Shown: positions 37,069 through 45,277, numbered from the stretch's first letter. The stretch is DNA of 64,000 nucleotides from Bacillus sp. UNC41MFS5 (GCF_000686805.1 NZ_KK366017.1:1347183-1411182); one strand, 5' to 3'. Numbers and translations: made by a program. The notes: generated by a model not told the origin, from the letters alone.

Positions 37069-37096
37069 AAAGGCTCTCATGTAGAGCCTTTTTTTA
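37069..37096 (+). terminator. Terminator after the cold shock gene
   Basis: AAGGCTCT and AGAGCCTT arms around CATGT followed by seven T. Confidence 0.85.
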
Positions 37097-37204
37097 ATTT
37101 CTTAAAAAAGATTGGGAGAAGAGGTCGAAAAGCCCTTTTCCCTTTTTTATTGTAATATTTTAAAATATAATGAATCTAAGTACATAACGGAAGGAAGTGG
37201 CAGG

Positions 37205-38044
37205 ATGATCATCCAGCGGCCTCAATTGGAGCAATCTGAATTAACAAAGTATATTCCACCAAAAGGTGATTATGAAACGTTCCGTGACAACGATCATTAT
37301 AAGGAGAAATTGAAGGAATGGGGACTATCCTCTGCGCGCGAAGCGAAAAAAGAGTTCTGGTACAAGGACCGAAATTATCAGCGTATGGTGACCATTAAGG
37401 GTTACGAAACTTATGGAAATGCGATGGACATTAACACCTTAGTGATTGAATTCCAAGACGGAAATCTGACATGTATCCACCCGGCTTATTTAAAAGAAAT
37501 GCAGCAATCAAGCTTTGGAAAAGAAAGCTTATTAACTTTTGATGAAAAAGAAACGCCTGACAAAGATGGATCTCAAGATGATGCAAATTTACTTGCAGAG
37601 GTTATGACAGAAGATACACCTTTAAACACCGAAGAACCTGCTAAAAAGGAAGAAGCATCGAAACCTGCAAAAGCGAAGGAATCAAAACCGAAGAAAGCAA
37701 AGGCTCCTAAACTTGATCTCCCGGTTGATAAGGTACATTTTACAGCTTGCGTCAAACAGTTCGCGCTCGTTTACAATCCATTTAATGAAGAAAATGATGA
37801 AGTGGTCGTCCTTGAAAATGTACAGATCGTCTCTGAGGAAAATCCTCTTGAAATCGGACTAGCTTGGTGCAGCCATAGCAAGACACTTAAAAAGTTTGAA
37901 CTGGCTATCGGTGATTCCCTTGAATTTGATGGGAAAGTGGCTGCCAAGAAACTTGGAAAAGGGAAAGATGTGGAAGAAGAATTCTTAGTAGATGTTCCTG
38001 TTTTGTACAAAGTCAATAATCCATCGAAAATCGTAAAGAAATAG
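37205..38044 (+). CDS. Two-domain protein of unknown function with a KEAP-rich linker
   Basis: Not recognised. A 279-aa soluble protein in three parts: an N-terminal globular domain (about 1-110, with FWYKDRNYQRMVTIKGYETY), a low-complexity linker rich in Lys, Glu, Ala and Pro (about 120-178), and a C-terminal beta-rich domain (about 180-279, with VHFTACVKQFALVYNP and LYKVNNPSKIVKK). The ATG at 37205 is chosen because GGAAGGAAGTGG precedes it; the open frame back to 37112 has no such site. Single gene with its own terminator. Confidence 0.7.
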   Translation: MIIQRPQLEQSELTKYIPPKGDYETFRDNDHYKEKLKEWGLSSAREAKKEFWYKDRNYQRMVTIKGYETYGNAMDINTLVIEFQDGNLTCIHPAYLKEMQQSSFGKESLLTFDEKETPDKDGSQDDANLLAEVMTEDTPLNTEEPAKKEEASKPAKAKESKPKKAKAPKLDLPVDKVHFTACVKQFALVYNPFNEENDEVVVLENVQIVSEENPLEIGLAWCSHSKTLKKFELAIGDSLEFDGKVAAKKLGKGKDVEEEFLVDVPVLYKVNNPSKIVKK

Positions 38045-38075
38045 GACTCTCTTTATAGAGGTCCTATCTTTATCA
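38043..38075 (+). terminator. Terminator after the two-domain protein gene
   Basis: AGGACTCTC and GAGGTCCT arms around TTTATA, followed by ATCTTTATC. Confidence 0.6.
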
Positions 38076-38130
38076 AGTAAGAAAAAATGTCACTACTCTT
38101 TTTTGGAAACAGTTGAATAATACAGAAATG

Positions 38131-38156
38131 AAAAAACCACTTAGAGTGGTTTTTTA
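38131..38156 (-). terminator. Terminator of the 52-residue gene
   Basis: AAAAAACCACT and AGTGGTTTTTT arms, overlapping the stop codon region; symmetrical, so it could act on both strands. Confidence 0.65.
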
Positions 38157-38312
38157 ATCGCGCATTGCTCCTGCCTCTCGGGATGTCATTGCACCTTGTC
38201 CTTCGCTTACATCTTTTTGAATTTCTTGTTTTACTTTTTGTACATCCGTTCCTGCAAATTCGGGTTGCATAATGGAACCCAAATTCTCTTTTGCTTGTTG
38301 ATCCTGTGGCAT
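38154..38312 (-). CDS. Small hydrophilic protein, 52 aa
   Basis: ATG at 38312 with GAGGAGGA at the ideal distance, stop at 38154, followed by a hairpin. The product is hydrophilic, rich in Gln, Glu, Lys and Ala (PEFAGTDVQKVKQEIQKD and GAMTSREAGAMRD). The strong site and terminator make it a real gene. The EFAGTDVQKVKQ stretch is faintly like gamma-type small acid-soluble spore proteins, but the match is too weak to name it. Confidence 0.7.
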   Translation of the reverse strand: MPQDQQAKENLGSIMQPEFAGTDVQKVKQEIQKDVSEGQGAMTSREAGAMRD

Positions 38313-38509
38313 ACAAGTCCTCCTCAACTTATGGTTTAACCATCTTATTTTTTACAACCACCCTCATTTTATTTAAAGAAATAGGACCATTCTGAATGTG
38401 TTTTTAAAATATAGACTCTTTAATGGCTCTCCAAATTAAATGAGGAATATTCATCCATTATAGAGTATAATGAAGGTTCGGATTTTTATTTTTCAAGGAG
38501 AATCTATTT

Positions 38510-39868
38510 ATGAAGCAAACCTTTACTTTAAAGGAAAAAACAAAACAAATATGTATCTTGTTAATTCCAATCTTAATTACACAGCTAGGCATGTTTTCAA
38601 TGGTGTTTTTCAATACGATTATGTCTGGAAAATATAACTCAACTGCGTTAGCCGGAGTGGCGATTGGCTCCTCCATATGGAGCCCCATTTTCACAGGGAT
38701 AAGTGGAATTCTCCTTGCTGTCTCACCCATTGCCGCACAACGCTTTGGGGAAAAAAAGAGCCATGAAGTCGCATCTGTTGTAAAGCATGGAATTTATCTC
38801 TCATTATTGATTGCGCTCGTGGTTATCCTCTTTGGCTTCTTTTTGTTAGACCCTATTTTAGATAAAATGAATTTGAATGCCGGTGTTCAAGAAACGGCTT
38901 TTCATTATCTAATCGGACTTAGCTATGGAATCCTGCCATTATTTATTTTTAATGTACTAAGATCATTTATCTACGCACTAGGCAAAACTCGGGTCATCAT
39001 GATTATCATGCTTTTGTCGTTGCCATTTAATTTCTTTTTAAACTATGTGCTCATCTTTGGAAACTTAGGCTTTCCAGAGCTTGGTGGTGCGGGGGCAGGT
39101 TACGCAACATCTATAACTTATTGGGGGATTATGGTGATGACTGTGTTTATCGTCAGAACTAAAGAACCATTTTCATCGTACCCGGTATTTGATGATTTCA
39201 AAGAATTTTCGTGGGATAAATGTAAGGAGATACTAAAGATCGGCGTGCCGATGGGGCTTTCAACGTTCTTTGAAACAAGTATGTTCGCAGTGGTTACGAT
39301 TCTATTAAGTAAGTTTAATGTCACCACCATTGCTGCCTATCAATCAGCTTTAAATATCGTTTCATTTTTGTACATGATACCAATTAGTATTTCGACGGCA
39401 CAAACGGTTCTTGTTGGGTATGAAGTAGGGGCTCGGCGTTATAAAGATGCTAAACAATACAGCTGGTTGGGGATTTATCTAGCGATCTTGATTGCCGTTT
39501 TCACGGGATTATTTGTCGTGATTTTCCGCTATCAAGTTGCCGGTTTTTACTCGAATGAAACAGAGGTTATTAATTTAACCGCCAATTTCTTAATCTTTGC
39601 GCTGTTTTTCCAAATTTGTGATGCCATTCAGGCGACGGCACAAGCGGCCTTAAGAGGATATAAAGATGTCAATCTAGCCTTTATTATGACCTTAATCGCT
39701 TATTGGTTAATCTGTCTTCCAGCAGGATACCTGCTTGCCCACTACACAAGTCTGGGAGCAAGAGGTTACTGGCTCGGATTAACCATCGGACTCCTCGCCG
39801 CAGGAATAGCCCTATCCATCAGACTTATCTACATCCAAAAACGGAAATTCGTCAAAGCGGTTATGTAG
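38510..39868 (+). CDS. MATE-family multidrug efflux transporter
   Basis: A 452-aa membrane protein with twelve predicted helices arranged as two MATE repeats. Family parts include the opening LIPILITQLGMFSMVFFNTIMSG, GISGILLAVSPIAAQRFGEKK and the second-half AYQSALNIVSFLYMIPISIS with TVLVGYEVGARR. MATE proteins export cationic drugs in exchange for Na+ or H+; NorM-type is most similar by eye. CAAGGAGA precedes the ATG. Single gene with its own terminator. Confidence 0.92.
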   Translation: MKQTFTLKEKTKQICILLIPILITQLGMFSMVFFNTIMSGKYNSTALAGVAIGSSIWSPIFTGISGILLAVSPIAAQRFGEKKSHEVASVVKHGIYLSLLIALVVILFGFFLLDPILDKMNLNAGVQETAFHYLIGLSYGILPLFIFNVLRSFIYALGKTRVIMIIMLLSLPFNFFLNYVLIFGNLGFPELGGAGAGYATSITYWGIMVMTVFIVRTKEPFSSYPVFDDFKEFSWDKCKEILKIGVPMGLSTFFETSMFAVVTILLSKFNVTTIAAYQSALNIVSFLYMIPISISTAQTVLVGYEVGARRYKDAKQYSWLGIYLAILIAVFTGLFVVIFRYQVAGFYSNETEVINLTANFLIFALFFQICDAIQATAQAALRGYKDVNLAFIMTLIAYWLICLPAGYLLAHYTSLGARGYWLGLTIGLLAAGIALSIRLIYIQKRKFVKAVM

Positions 39869-39893
39869 TGTGCCCAATTGGAAAAGTAAAAAA

Positions 39894-39927
39894 ATGTAAT
39901 GGCGTCTATGCCATTACATTTTTTTAT
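39894..39927 (+). terminator. Terminator after the MATE gene
   Basis: TGTAATGGC and GCCATTACA arms around GTCTAT, followed by seven T. Confidence 0.85.
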
Positions 39928-39978
39928 TTTTTGCTCTGCGATTTTTGATAAATCTTCTAAAAATTCCTCCAATAAATG

Positions 39979-40012
39979 AAAAAGACGCCACTCTATGAAG
40001 AATGACGTCTTG
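39979..40012 (-). terminator. Terminator of the 65-residue minus-strand gene
   Basis: On the minus strand AAGACG and CGTCTT arms with an 18-base loop followed by TTTC; modest but correctly placed. Confidence 0.5.
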
Positions 40013-40019
40013 AAAACTA

Positions 40020-40217
40020 TTAATATAATTTTTTTAGATTAAATAATTTAGAGAATAAAGTTTGATTTTTATCCGTTATCATTAATTCTTCCATAATTAG
40101 TTTTTCTTGATTGGTATTAATCCAATTTTGTAATTCTTGTTTGTCTTTACAAAGCGTATAATATGTTTCTCCACCTTTTCCAAGTGCGTTGACAACATAT
40201 CTACAAGTGTTCGCCAT
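40020..40217 (-). CDS. Small protein of unknown function, 65 aa
   Basis: Not recognised. A 65-aa soluble protein beginning MANTCRYVVNALGKGGETYY with a later WINTNQEKLIMEELMITD and a Lys/Leu-rich end. The ATG at 40217 has AAAGGTGG upstream; an in-frame GTG at 40226 falls inside that site. The 325 bases between this gene and the sigma factor gene hold only AT-rich sequence with no gene; promoters for both are presumably there. Confidence 0.55.
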   Translation of the reverse strand: MANTCRYVVNALGKGGETYYTLCKDKQELQNWINTNQEKLIMEELMITDKNQTLFSKLFNLKKLY

Positions 40218-40542
40218 AATGTCCACCTTTAAATATAAATTAGTTTCATATATGGATTATAACAGGGTTAAAAAAATAGTCCATCATTATTTTTCCCCAT
40301 TTTTTTCAAATATATAAGACACTAAAAATGGATAGTACTGTCTCTTTAGTATTTGAAGGTAGTTAAACGTTTTCAACATTTTTTTGGTTTATTGATTTTC
40401 TTTTGCATTCTAAAATGGTCAAGTTTATATTAGAAAGCACAAACATAAAGTAACTGTATACAAAAGAAAATTTATTACCCCCGTATCTTTTCATCCAACT
40501 TAAAACGTTAAAAGGGTAGAGAGTGCAAAAGGAGTGAAATGA

Positions 40543-41265
40543 ATGTCACACAAACTCAAGATTGACAACATAGAAGGACTAGGACATGAGAGTAGGTTTG
40601 ATGAAGATTATTGGATCGAGAATTATCCAAAGCTCCAACGATATTGTCATTTTCTCACCCGAAATCGATGGGATGGAGACGAAATCGCTCAGGAGACGTT
40701 TATTAAGGCTTTAAAATATGACAGCCACCAGTATAAGGTGTCGTCAGCTTTACTCAATAAGATTGCCTATAATCATTGGATTGATATGCTGAGAAAAAGA
40801 AAGAATGAAACCGTGGAAGCGGATCTTGATTTTGCCAATGATGCTTTCATTCATAAACTGGATGAGACAAGGGAAACGGTTGATCAACTCCTGAAAAACT
40901 TCACACCCAACCAGGCTATCATCTTTTTGTTAAAAGAGGGCTTTCAATATCATTTAAAAGAAATCGCCTTAATTTTGAACTCAACAGAAATGGCAGTGAA
41001 GGCCAATCTTCATCGCGCCAAAAAGCGGCTGGAAAAAGCAAACGAAGAGGGGTCGCTTCATTCGGTTGAATGGTTTTGGAATGAGGAAGAAAGGAAACTG
41101 CTCTCAGACCTATTTTATGAAGCATTGAAAAACCAAGATCCAACCATCCTCATTCAATCGATTCGTTCGCGATCAACGAATAGTGAAGCCCCTAAACTTG
41201 TTTCAGATAAAATACGTACCAAACCAACTTTCACTCCTTCAAGCACTCTCTGTATGGCTGCCTAG
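40543..41265 (+). CDS. ECF-like RNA polymerase sigma factor paired with ClpP
   Basis: A 240-aa sigma-70-family protein. Region 2 runs through YCHFLTRNRWDGDEIAQETFIKAL and IAYNHWIDMLRKRKN; region 4 is YHLKEIALILNSTEMAVKANLHRAKKRL. A further 70 residues follow region 4, ending in a Ser/Thr-rich tail. AAAAGGAG precedes the ATG. No anti-sigma gene is adjacent; instead a clpP gene begins 27 bases later, which suggests control by regulated proteolysis. Confidence 0.85.
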   Translation: MSHKLKIDNIEGLGHESRFDEDYWIENYPKLQRYCHFLTRNRWDGDEIAQETFIKALKYDSHQYKVSSALLNKIAYNHWIDMLRKRKNETVEADLDFANDAFIHKLDETRETVDQLLKNFTPNQAIIFLLKEGFQYHLKEIALILNSTEMAVKANLHRAKKRLEKANEEGSLHSVEWFWNEEERKLLSDLFYEALKNQDPTILIQSIRSRSTNSEAPKLVSDKIRTKPTFTPSSTLCMAA

Positions 41266-41292
41266 CCAAATCGCTTTCAAGGAGGGATTGGA

Positions 41293-41874
41293 ATGAGTAC
41301 CATTCCATATGTAATTGAACAATCTAATCGTGGGGAACGCTCCTATGACATTTACTCAAGACTGTTAAAGGACCGAATTATCATCATTGGTGATGAGATA
41401 AATGAACATACGGCCAATAGTGTCGTGGCCCAATTGTTATTTTTAGCAGCAGACGCACCAGAGAAAGAAATTTCACTCTATATCAATAGTCCAGGAGGTT
41501 TAACCACTGCGGGTTTTGCCATCTTTGACACCATGCAATACATTAAGCCAGATGTGAGAACGATTTGTACAGGGATGGCGGCCTCATTCGGGGCGATGCT
41601 ACTCCTTGCAGGGAAAAAGGGAAAACGTTATGCTTTGCCAAATAGTGAAATTATGATCCATCAGCCTCTCGGAGGGGCAAAAGGGCAGGCAACGGAAATC
41701 GAAATTTCCGCAAGAAGAATTTTAAAGCTCAGAGAGCACATCAATCAAATTATTTCAGAACGAACCGGCCAACCGCTTGAAAAAGTAGCAAAGGATACGG
41801 ATCGAGATTATTTTATGAGTGCCGAGGAAGCGAAAGAATATGGGATCATTGATGAGATTCTTTATCCACAATAA
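41293..41874 (+). CDS. clpP: ClpP-family serine peptidase, probable second copy (ClpP2-type)
   Basis: A 193-aa ClpP subunit with the full catalytic triad: Ser98 ([14 protein letters not shown]), His123 (IMIHQPLGG) and an Asp in DTDRDYFMS near 172. Subunits form a 14-mer that degrades proteins fed by Clp ATPases. It starts [21 protein letters not shown], typical for ClpP. AAGGAGGG precedes the ATG. Co-transcription with a sigma factor rather than a stand-alone promoter suggests this is the accessory copy, not the housekeeping one. Confidence 0.93.
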   Translation: MSTIPYVIEQSNRGERSYDIYSRLLKDRIIIIGDEINEHTANSVVAQLLFLAADAPEKEISLYINSPGGLTTAGFAIFDTMQYIKPDVRTICTGMAASFGAMLLLAGKKGKRYALPNSEIMIHQPLGGAKGQATEIEISARRILKLREHINQIISERTGQPLEKVAKDTDRDYFMSAEEAKEYGIIDEILYPQ

Positions 41875-41969
41875 GTTTTCTTGAGATGAACCTCAGAAAC
41901 ATTAAATTTCCCAACTTTAAATTAAAGACTTCCGCTTTCGGGTGCTTTCTTATTAAAAGACACAAGAAT

Positions 41970-42004
41970 TGACGTATGAATTGGCATACGTCATTTTTTT
42001 TATT
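41970..42004 (+). terminator. Terminator after clpP
   Basis: TGACGTATG and CATACGTCA, 9-bp perfect arms around AATTGG, followed by eight T. Confidence 0.85.
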
Positions 42005-42070
42005 TATCAAGGATCAAGAGGGTGCGTACTTTTCGGTTGGGGGATTAGGTTAAGCACCTAAGCTGATAAA

Positions 42071-42207
42071 TAGACGGAAAAATTCCGCCTAATTCGTAAT
42101 TATTATTAAAAAAGGCTTAAATAGACGGAGAGATTCCGCCTAATAACTCGAAAAACGTGAAAATAGGAGATTTTGCTTTGCATAAGCGGAAACTCTCCGC
42201 TTATTTT
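42071..42207. repeat. Cluster of three related inverted repeats
   Basis: Copies at 42071-42096, 42122-42150 and 42181-42207. The first two share TAGACGGA-N-ATTCCGCCTAAT; the third is CATAAGCGGA-N-CTCTCCGCTTAT. Each folds on itself (GGCGGAAT with the TCCG core). They lie in the 522-base gap between clpP and a lipoprotein gene, which otherwise holds only the clpP terminator and a promoter region. They look like dispersed REP-type elements. Confidence 0.65.
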
Positions 42208-42333
42208 ACTTTTGCTGTTTACTCGATTAAGGACAAGACATCTTATTTATATCTCAAAAATCCAAGAGGACCTCATTTTGTTGTATTACGGTGAGGATTG
42301 GTATTGAAAAGGACAAAAAAATTTTTTTCATCA

Positions 42334-42356
42334 AACCGTTTTAAAACATTGTCCGT
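42334..42356 (+). promoter_or_regulatory. Possible ECF-type promoter of the lipoprotein gene
   Basis: AAC, 17 bases, CGT within AAACC and CCGTTT, about 40 bases before the ATG. The arrangement fits ECF promoters, but AAC-N17-CGT is short and could be chance. Confidence 0.3.
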
Positions 42357-42396
42357 TTCCTTTAATGTAAACAACCATATTTGAGGAGGAATTTAA

Positions 42397-42879
42397 ATGA
42401 AAAAGTATGCATATTTCTTTTCCGTCTTCTTTTTACTCTTTTTGCTAGCTGCCTGCAGTAATGGGAAAAAGGAAGCTACAAAAGAGGATAAACCAAAAAG
42501 TGACACATCCACTATTGACAAAGGGAGTACAAATGATAGTTTACAATTATTAGAGGATGAAAAAGTAGGAAAATACTTAGCGGATTCAAAAGGAATGGCG
42601 TTGTACTATTTTACAAAAGATCAAATTGGGAAGAGTGTGTGTAGTGGAGATTGTTTAGTCAACTGGCCGGCGTTTACTGCCACAGATTTCGATGTTCCAG
42701 ATGGTTTTAACAAAAGTGATTTTGGTACAATTAAGCGAGAAGATAATGGAGCCGAACAGGTGACGTACAAAGGATATCCACTTTATTACTGGATCAAAGA
42801 TAAAGCAAAAGGGGATGTAACAGGGCAGGGTGTAGGAGATGTGTGGTTTATTGTAAATGCAGAAACCACTTTCAAATAG
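42397..42879 (+). CDS. COG4315-type lipoprotein
   Basis: A 160-aa lipoprotein: signal peptide with lipobox LAAC (Cys20), a Lys/Ser/Thr-rich spacer, then two copies of a small secreted repeat, GKYLADSKGMALYYFTKD with CSGDCLVNWPAF and later VTYKGYPLYYWIKDKAKGD with GVGDVWFIV. This repeat occurs in predicted lipoproteins of unknown function; the Cys pair in VCSGDC is conserved. AGGAGGAA precedes the ATG. Single gene with a terminator. Confidence 0.82.
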   Translation: MKKYAYFFSVFFLLFLLAACSNGKKEATKEDKPKSDTSTIDKGSTNDSLQLLEDEKVGKYLADSKGMALYYFTKDQIGKSVCSGDCLVNWPAFTATDFDVPDGFNKSDFGTIKREDNGAEQVTYKGYPLYYWIKDKAKGDVTGQGVGDVWFIVNAETTFK

Positions 42880-42911
42880 TATTAGGCTTTTACACAGTAT
42901 ATTTCGTTTAA

Positions 42912-42936
42912 GAAAGCTGCCATTGGCAGCTTTTTT
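42912..42936 (+). terminator. Terminator after the lipoprotein gene
   Basis: AAAGCTGCC and GGCAGCTTTT arms around ATT with a T run. Confidence 0.85.
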
Positions 42937-43019
42937 GGTGTGAAAAGGAAAATAGACTAGCAAAAATCCAGTTAATAGGTTAATATTTTCCAATAAAAGG
43001 TCCTAAGGTGGGATGTTGT

Positions 43020-43475
43020 TTGGAAATAAAAATCGATGATTTAACCGGAACAGATGTTGCAAAATTGATAGGTGAACATCTTCACAATATGAAACAAAAT
43101 TCACCGCCAGAAAGTATCCATGCCCTAAATCTTGATCAATTGCAAAAACCAGAGATTACTTTTTGGAGTGCATGGGAAGGAAAGGAATTACTTGGATGCG
43201 GGGCTTTGAAAGAACTTGATAATCAACATGGGGAGATCAAATCGATGCGAACCTCATCCTCACAATTAAGAAAAGGAGTAGCTAAACGTATGCTCCAACA
43301 TATTATTGAAGAAGCAAAACAGCGTGGCTACAACAGACTAAGTTTAGAAACGGGTTCAATGGATGCTTTCGAACCTGCAAGAAGACTGTATGCAAGCTTC
43401 GGGTTCCGCTATTGTCATCCGTTTTCGGATTATACCGAGGACCCCAATAGCGTATTTATGACAAAGGAAATATAA
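43020..43475 (+). CDS. GNAT-family N-acetyltransferase
   Basis: A 151-aa acetyltransferase. The acetyl-CoA loop region is MRTSSSQLRKGVAKRMLQHI, followed by RGYNRLSLETGSMDAFEPARRLYASFGFRYC, which is the beta4-alpha4 and final part of the fold (cited in two known blocks). The start is TTG at 43020 with AAGGTGG upstream; a GTG at 43008 overlaps that site. It ends 21 bases before an NTF2-like gene and the two are probably co-transcribed. Substrate unknown. Confidence 0.85.
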   Translation: MEIKIDDLTGTDVAKLIGEHLHNMKQNSPPESIHALNLDQLQKPEITFWSAWEGKELLGCGALKELDNQHGEIKSMRTSSSQLRKGVAKRMLQHIIEEAKQRGYNRLSLETGSMDAFEPARRLYASFGFRYCHPFSDYTEDPNSVFMTKEI

Positions 43476-43496
43476 GTTGGTTGGGAGGAATCGATA

Positions 43497-43883
43497 ATGG
43501 AACACGAATTGAAAGAGGTAATCAAAAAATGTGACCTTGCCATCAAACAAGAAGATTTTGATACGCTGATGAATTACTATACGGATGATGCCATTTTGGT
43601 TGTTAAACCCGATATGATTGCACGAGGAAAATCGGAAATCAAACAAGCATTTATAGCCATTGCAAATTACTTCAATAACAGTATCGTTCCCACACAAGGG
43701 GAAATGGTTATTTTAGAAGCTGGGGATACGGCGTTAGTGGTTTCCCAGACGTTTCTTGTAGCTGATAGAGATGATTCGGAATATTCAATGGATCGAAAGG
43801 CAACCTATGTATTTAAGAAAAATTCTCAAGGAGAATGGCTTTGTGCAATTGATAACTCATATGGTACTGAATTAATAAAATAA
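43497..43883 (+). CDS. NTF2-like (SnoaL/DUF4440-type) protein
   Basis: A 128-aa protein of the NTF2-like fold: an N-terminal helix ([25 protein letters not shown]), then [24 protein letters not shown] and strand-rich [22 protein letters not shown] (each a separate segment of the protein). The family includes small-molecule-binding and enzyme-like members; which one applies here is not clear. GGGAGGA precedes the ATG. Followed by a strong terminator. Confidence 0.78.
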   Translation: MEHELKEVIKKCDLAIKQEDFDTLMNYYTDDAILVVKPDMIARGKSEIKQAFIAIANYFNNSIVPTQGEMVILEAGDTALVVSQTFLVADRDDSEYSMDRKATYVFKKNSQGEWLCAIDNSYGTELIK

Positions 43884-43889
43884 ATAGAA

Positions 43890-43937
43890 AAAGGAGTTGG
43901 TTACCTGCCATTAGTAGGTAATCAACTCCTTTTTTAT
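43890..43937 (+). terminator. Terminator after the NTF2-like gene
   Basis: AAGGAGTTGGTTACCT and AGGTAATCAACTCCTT arms followed by TTTTAT. Confidence 0.9.
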
Positions 43938-43940
43938 CAT

Positions 43941-44261
43941 TTAGCATAATTGGGACCAAATAGTAGATCGATCTTCTACATTATTTTCTATGATGGAGTA
44001 GGCAGCATTCGTAATGGCTTGTGAAAGGGTTTTGCCAGTGGCACGGATATCATTGAAGCTAGCCTCAGATTCTCCATTAGATGTAAATGTATAGCCATAA
44101 TCCTTTAATCTTTCAACAATGAGCATGGCATGGTCAAGATTATGCTCAGGTTGAAAGTCTGATTCGTGAATGAATGTACCCTTTTCATAATCATACCACC
44201 GATCCCATCGATTTAACTTCCAACCTAGAATTCTACGTGCAATTGAATCCGTTTTGTTCAT
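43941..44261 (-). CDS. Phage ABA-sandwich (BC1872-like) domain protein
   Basis: A 106-aa protein. IARRILGWKLNRWDRWYDYE near the N-terminus, LDHAMLIVERLKDYGYTF in the middle and TLSQAITNAAYSIIE near the end fit the small ABA-sandwich fold found in Bacillus phages and chromosomes. AGAGGT precedes the ATG. Possible remnant of phage-derived DNA, but no other phage gene is near. The function is unknown. Confidence 0.65.
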   Translation of the reverse strand: MNKTDSIARRILGWKLNRWDRWYDYEKGTFIHESDFQPEHNLDHAMLIVERLKDYGYTFTSNGESEASFNDIRATGKTLSQAITNAAYSIIENNVEDRSTIWSQLC

Positions 44262-44451
44262 TCCATTTACCTCTTTTCTCCATTTTTTTAATTCGGCTCA
44301 ACTGTTATGTAACAGAATGTTTATTATGTTTATATTGTATAACACGTAATTTAATTTGACTACTATTTATTTGAATTTTAAAAAAATAAATAATAATTAT
44401 AAAGGGAAATGTTATTTTTGATCTTAGAATCGCATTATTTACACATTACAA

Positions 44452-44480
44452 TAAAAAAAGAGGTGAACAATTCACCTCTC
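44452..44480 (-). terminator. Terminator of the W/H/Q repeat gene
   Basis: On the minus strand AGAGGTGAA and TTCACCTCT arms, 9 bp perfect, followed by seven T, just after the stop. Confidence 0.85.
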
Positions 44481-44497
44481 AATGGTACTGTATAATA

Positions 44498-44761
44498 TTA
44501 CTTCTCTCGGTGCGGGTACATTTGGTGCCATTGCTGCCATGTACCATGTGGATGTTGATGATGCCACTGCTCCCAAGGCACCCAAGGATGCTGTTGCTGC
44601 CATTGATGATGAGTACCATGAGGATAGTGGTGATGCCACTGCTGCCAAGGCATATAAGGGTGCTGATGATGCCATTGCTGCCATGAACCTTGAGGATGTT
44701 GATGATGCCACTGCTCCCAAGGCATAAATTGAGATTGTGATTGACCATGACCGTGAGTCAT
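44498..44761 (-). CDS. Trp/His/Gln-rich 12-residue repeat protein, 87 aa
   Basis: An 87-aa low-complexity protein made of about six imperfect units of 11-14 residues with the pattern W-x-Q-W-H-H-Q-H-P-x-x-x (for example WQQWHHQHPYMP and WEQWHHQHPHGT), after a short MTHGHGQSQSQF leader. There is no signal peptide or membrane segment. GTAGGTGA precedes the ATG and a perfect terminator follows, so this frame is real; other long frames over the same DNA are by-products of the 36-base repeat. The His density suggests metal binding; a spore-surface role is only a guess. No family recognised. Confidence 0.72.
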   Translation of the reverse strand: MTHGHGQSQSQFMPWEQWHHQHPQGSWQQWHHQHPYMPWQQWHHHYPHGTHHQWQQQHPWVPWEQWHHQHPHGTWQQWHQMYPHREK

Positions 44762-44913
44762 TCATTTCACCTACTTTATAATAAATTCTATATAGCTTAT
44801 GCAAAGCATGTTTTTAAGGGTATATTTCATCTGAATTTAGGCAGGATTGACGAATATTTACGCAATTGAAATTAAAAACACATGGATGTCCATACTTAAA
44901 AAAACGGACATAA

Positions 44914-44960
44914 AAAGAACGCACATATTAGATCAAATCTAACATGTACGTTCTTTTTCA
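44914..44960 (-). terminator. Long-stem terminator of the 73-residue gene
   Basis: On the minus strand AAGAACGTACATGTTAGATTT pairs with a matching downstream arm (imperfect) and is followed by TTTTT. Arms run to about 18 bp. Confidence 0.8.
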
Positions 44961-44963
44961 CGT

Positions 44964-45185
44964 TTATCGCTTTTTCTTTTTGGAATTATCGACAACAAAT
45001 GTACTTTTTTTATTAACGACCTCTATGGTAACTTGAACATGGACATGTAGTTCATCAACATTTTTAACACTCGATACCTTAGCTTTACGACCTTTAATTT
45101 TTAACTCTTCACCTTCAGTTGGAACACGTTGAAGCAGCTGAGTTAATAAAACATTATTGTTTTCGATAAAATGAACAGCATACAT
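44964..45185 (-). CDS. Small beta-rich protein of unknown function, 73 aa
   Basis: A 73-aa protein: MYAVHFIENNNVLLTQLLQR, then VPTEGEELKIKGRKAKV and a strand-rich VHVQVTIEVVNKKS with a Lys-rich tail. The ATG at 45185 has AGGTGA upstream; an in-frame start at 45221 has none. The sequence reads like a short SH3- or OB-type barrel, but no family was recognised. Confidence 0.6.
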   Translation of the reverse strand: MYAVHFIENNNVLLTQLLQRVPTEGEELKIKGRKAKVSSVKNVDELHVHVQVTIEVVNKKSTFVVDNSKKKKR

Positions 45186-45277
45186 GTTAGTCTCACCTAT
45201 TTCTTTTGGTATGTGATACATAAAAAAAGCTCATATAAAATATATGAGTTAGATGAAGAGCACATTACTAATAATAA

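Noticed and set aside
44472..44804. Long Ala/Ser-rich and Gly/Ile-rich frames, and a plus-strand frame at 44482-44727, over the W/H/Q repeat gene
   Set aside because: A 36-base tandem repeat keeps several frames open at once. Only the 44498-44761 minus frame has a proper ribosome binding site.
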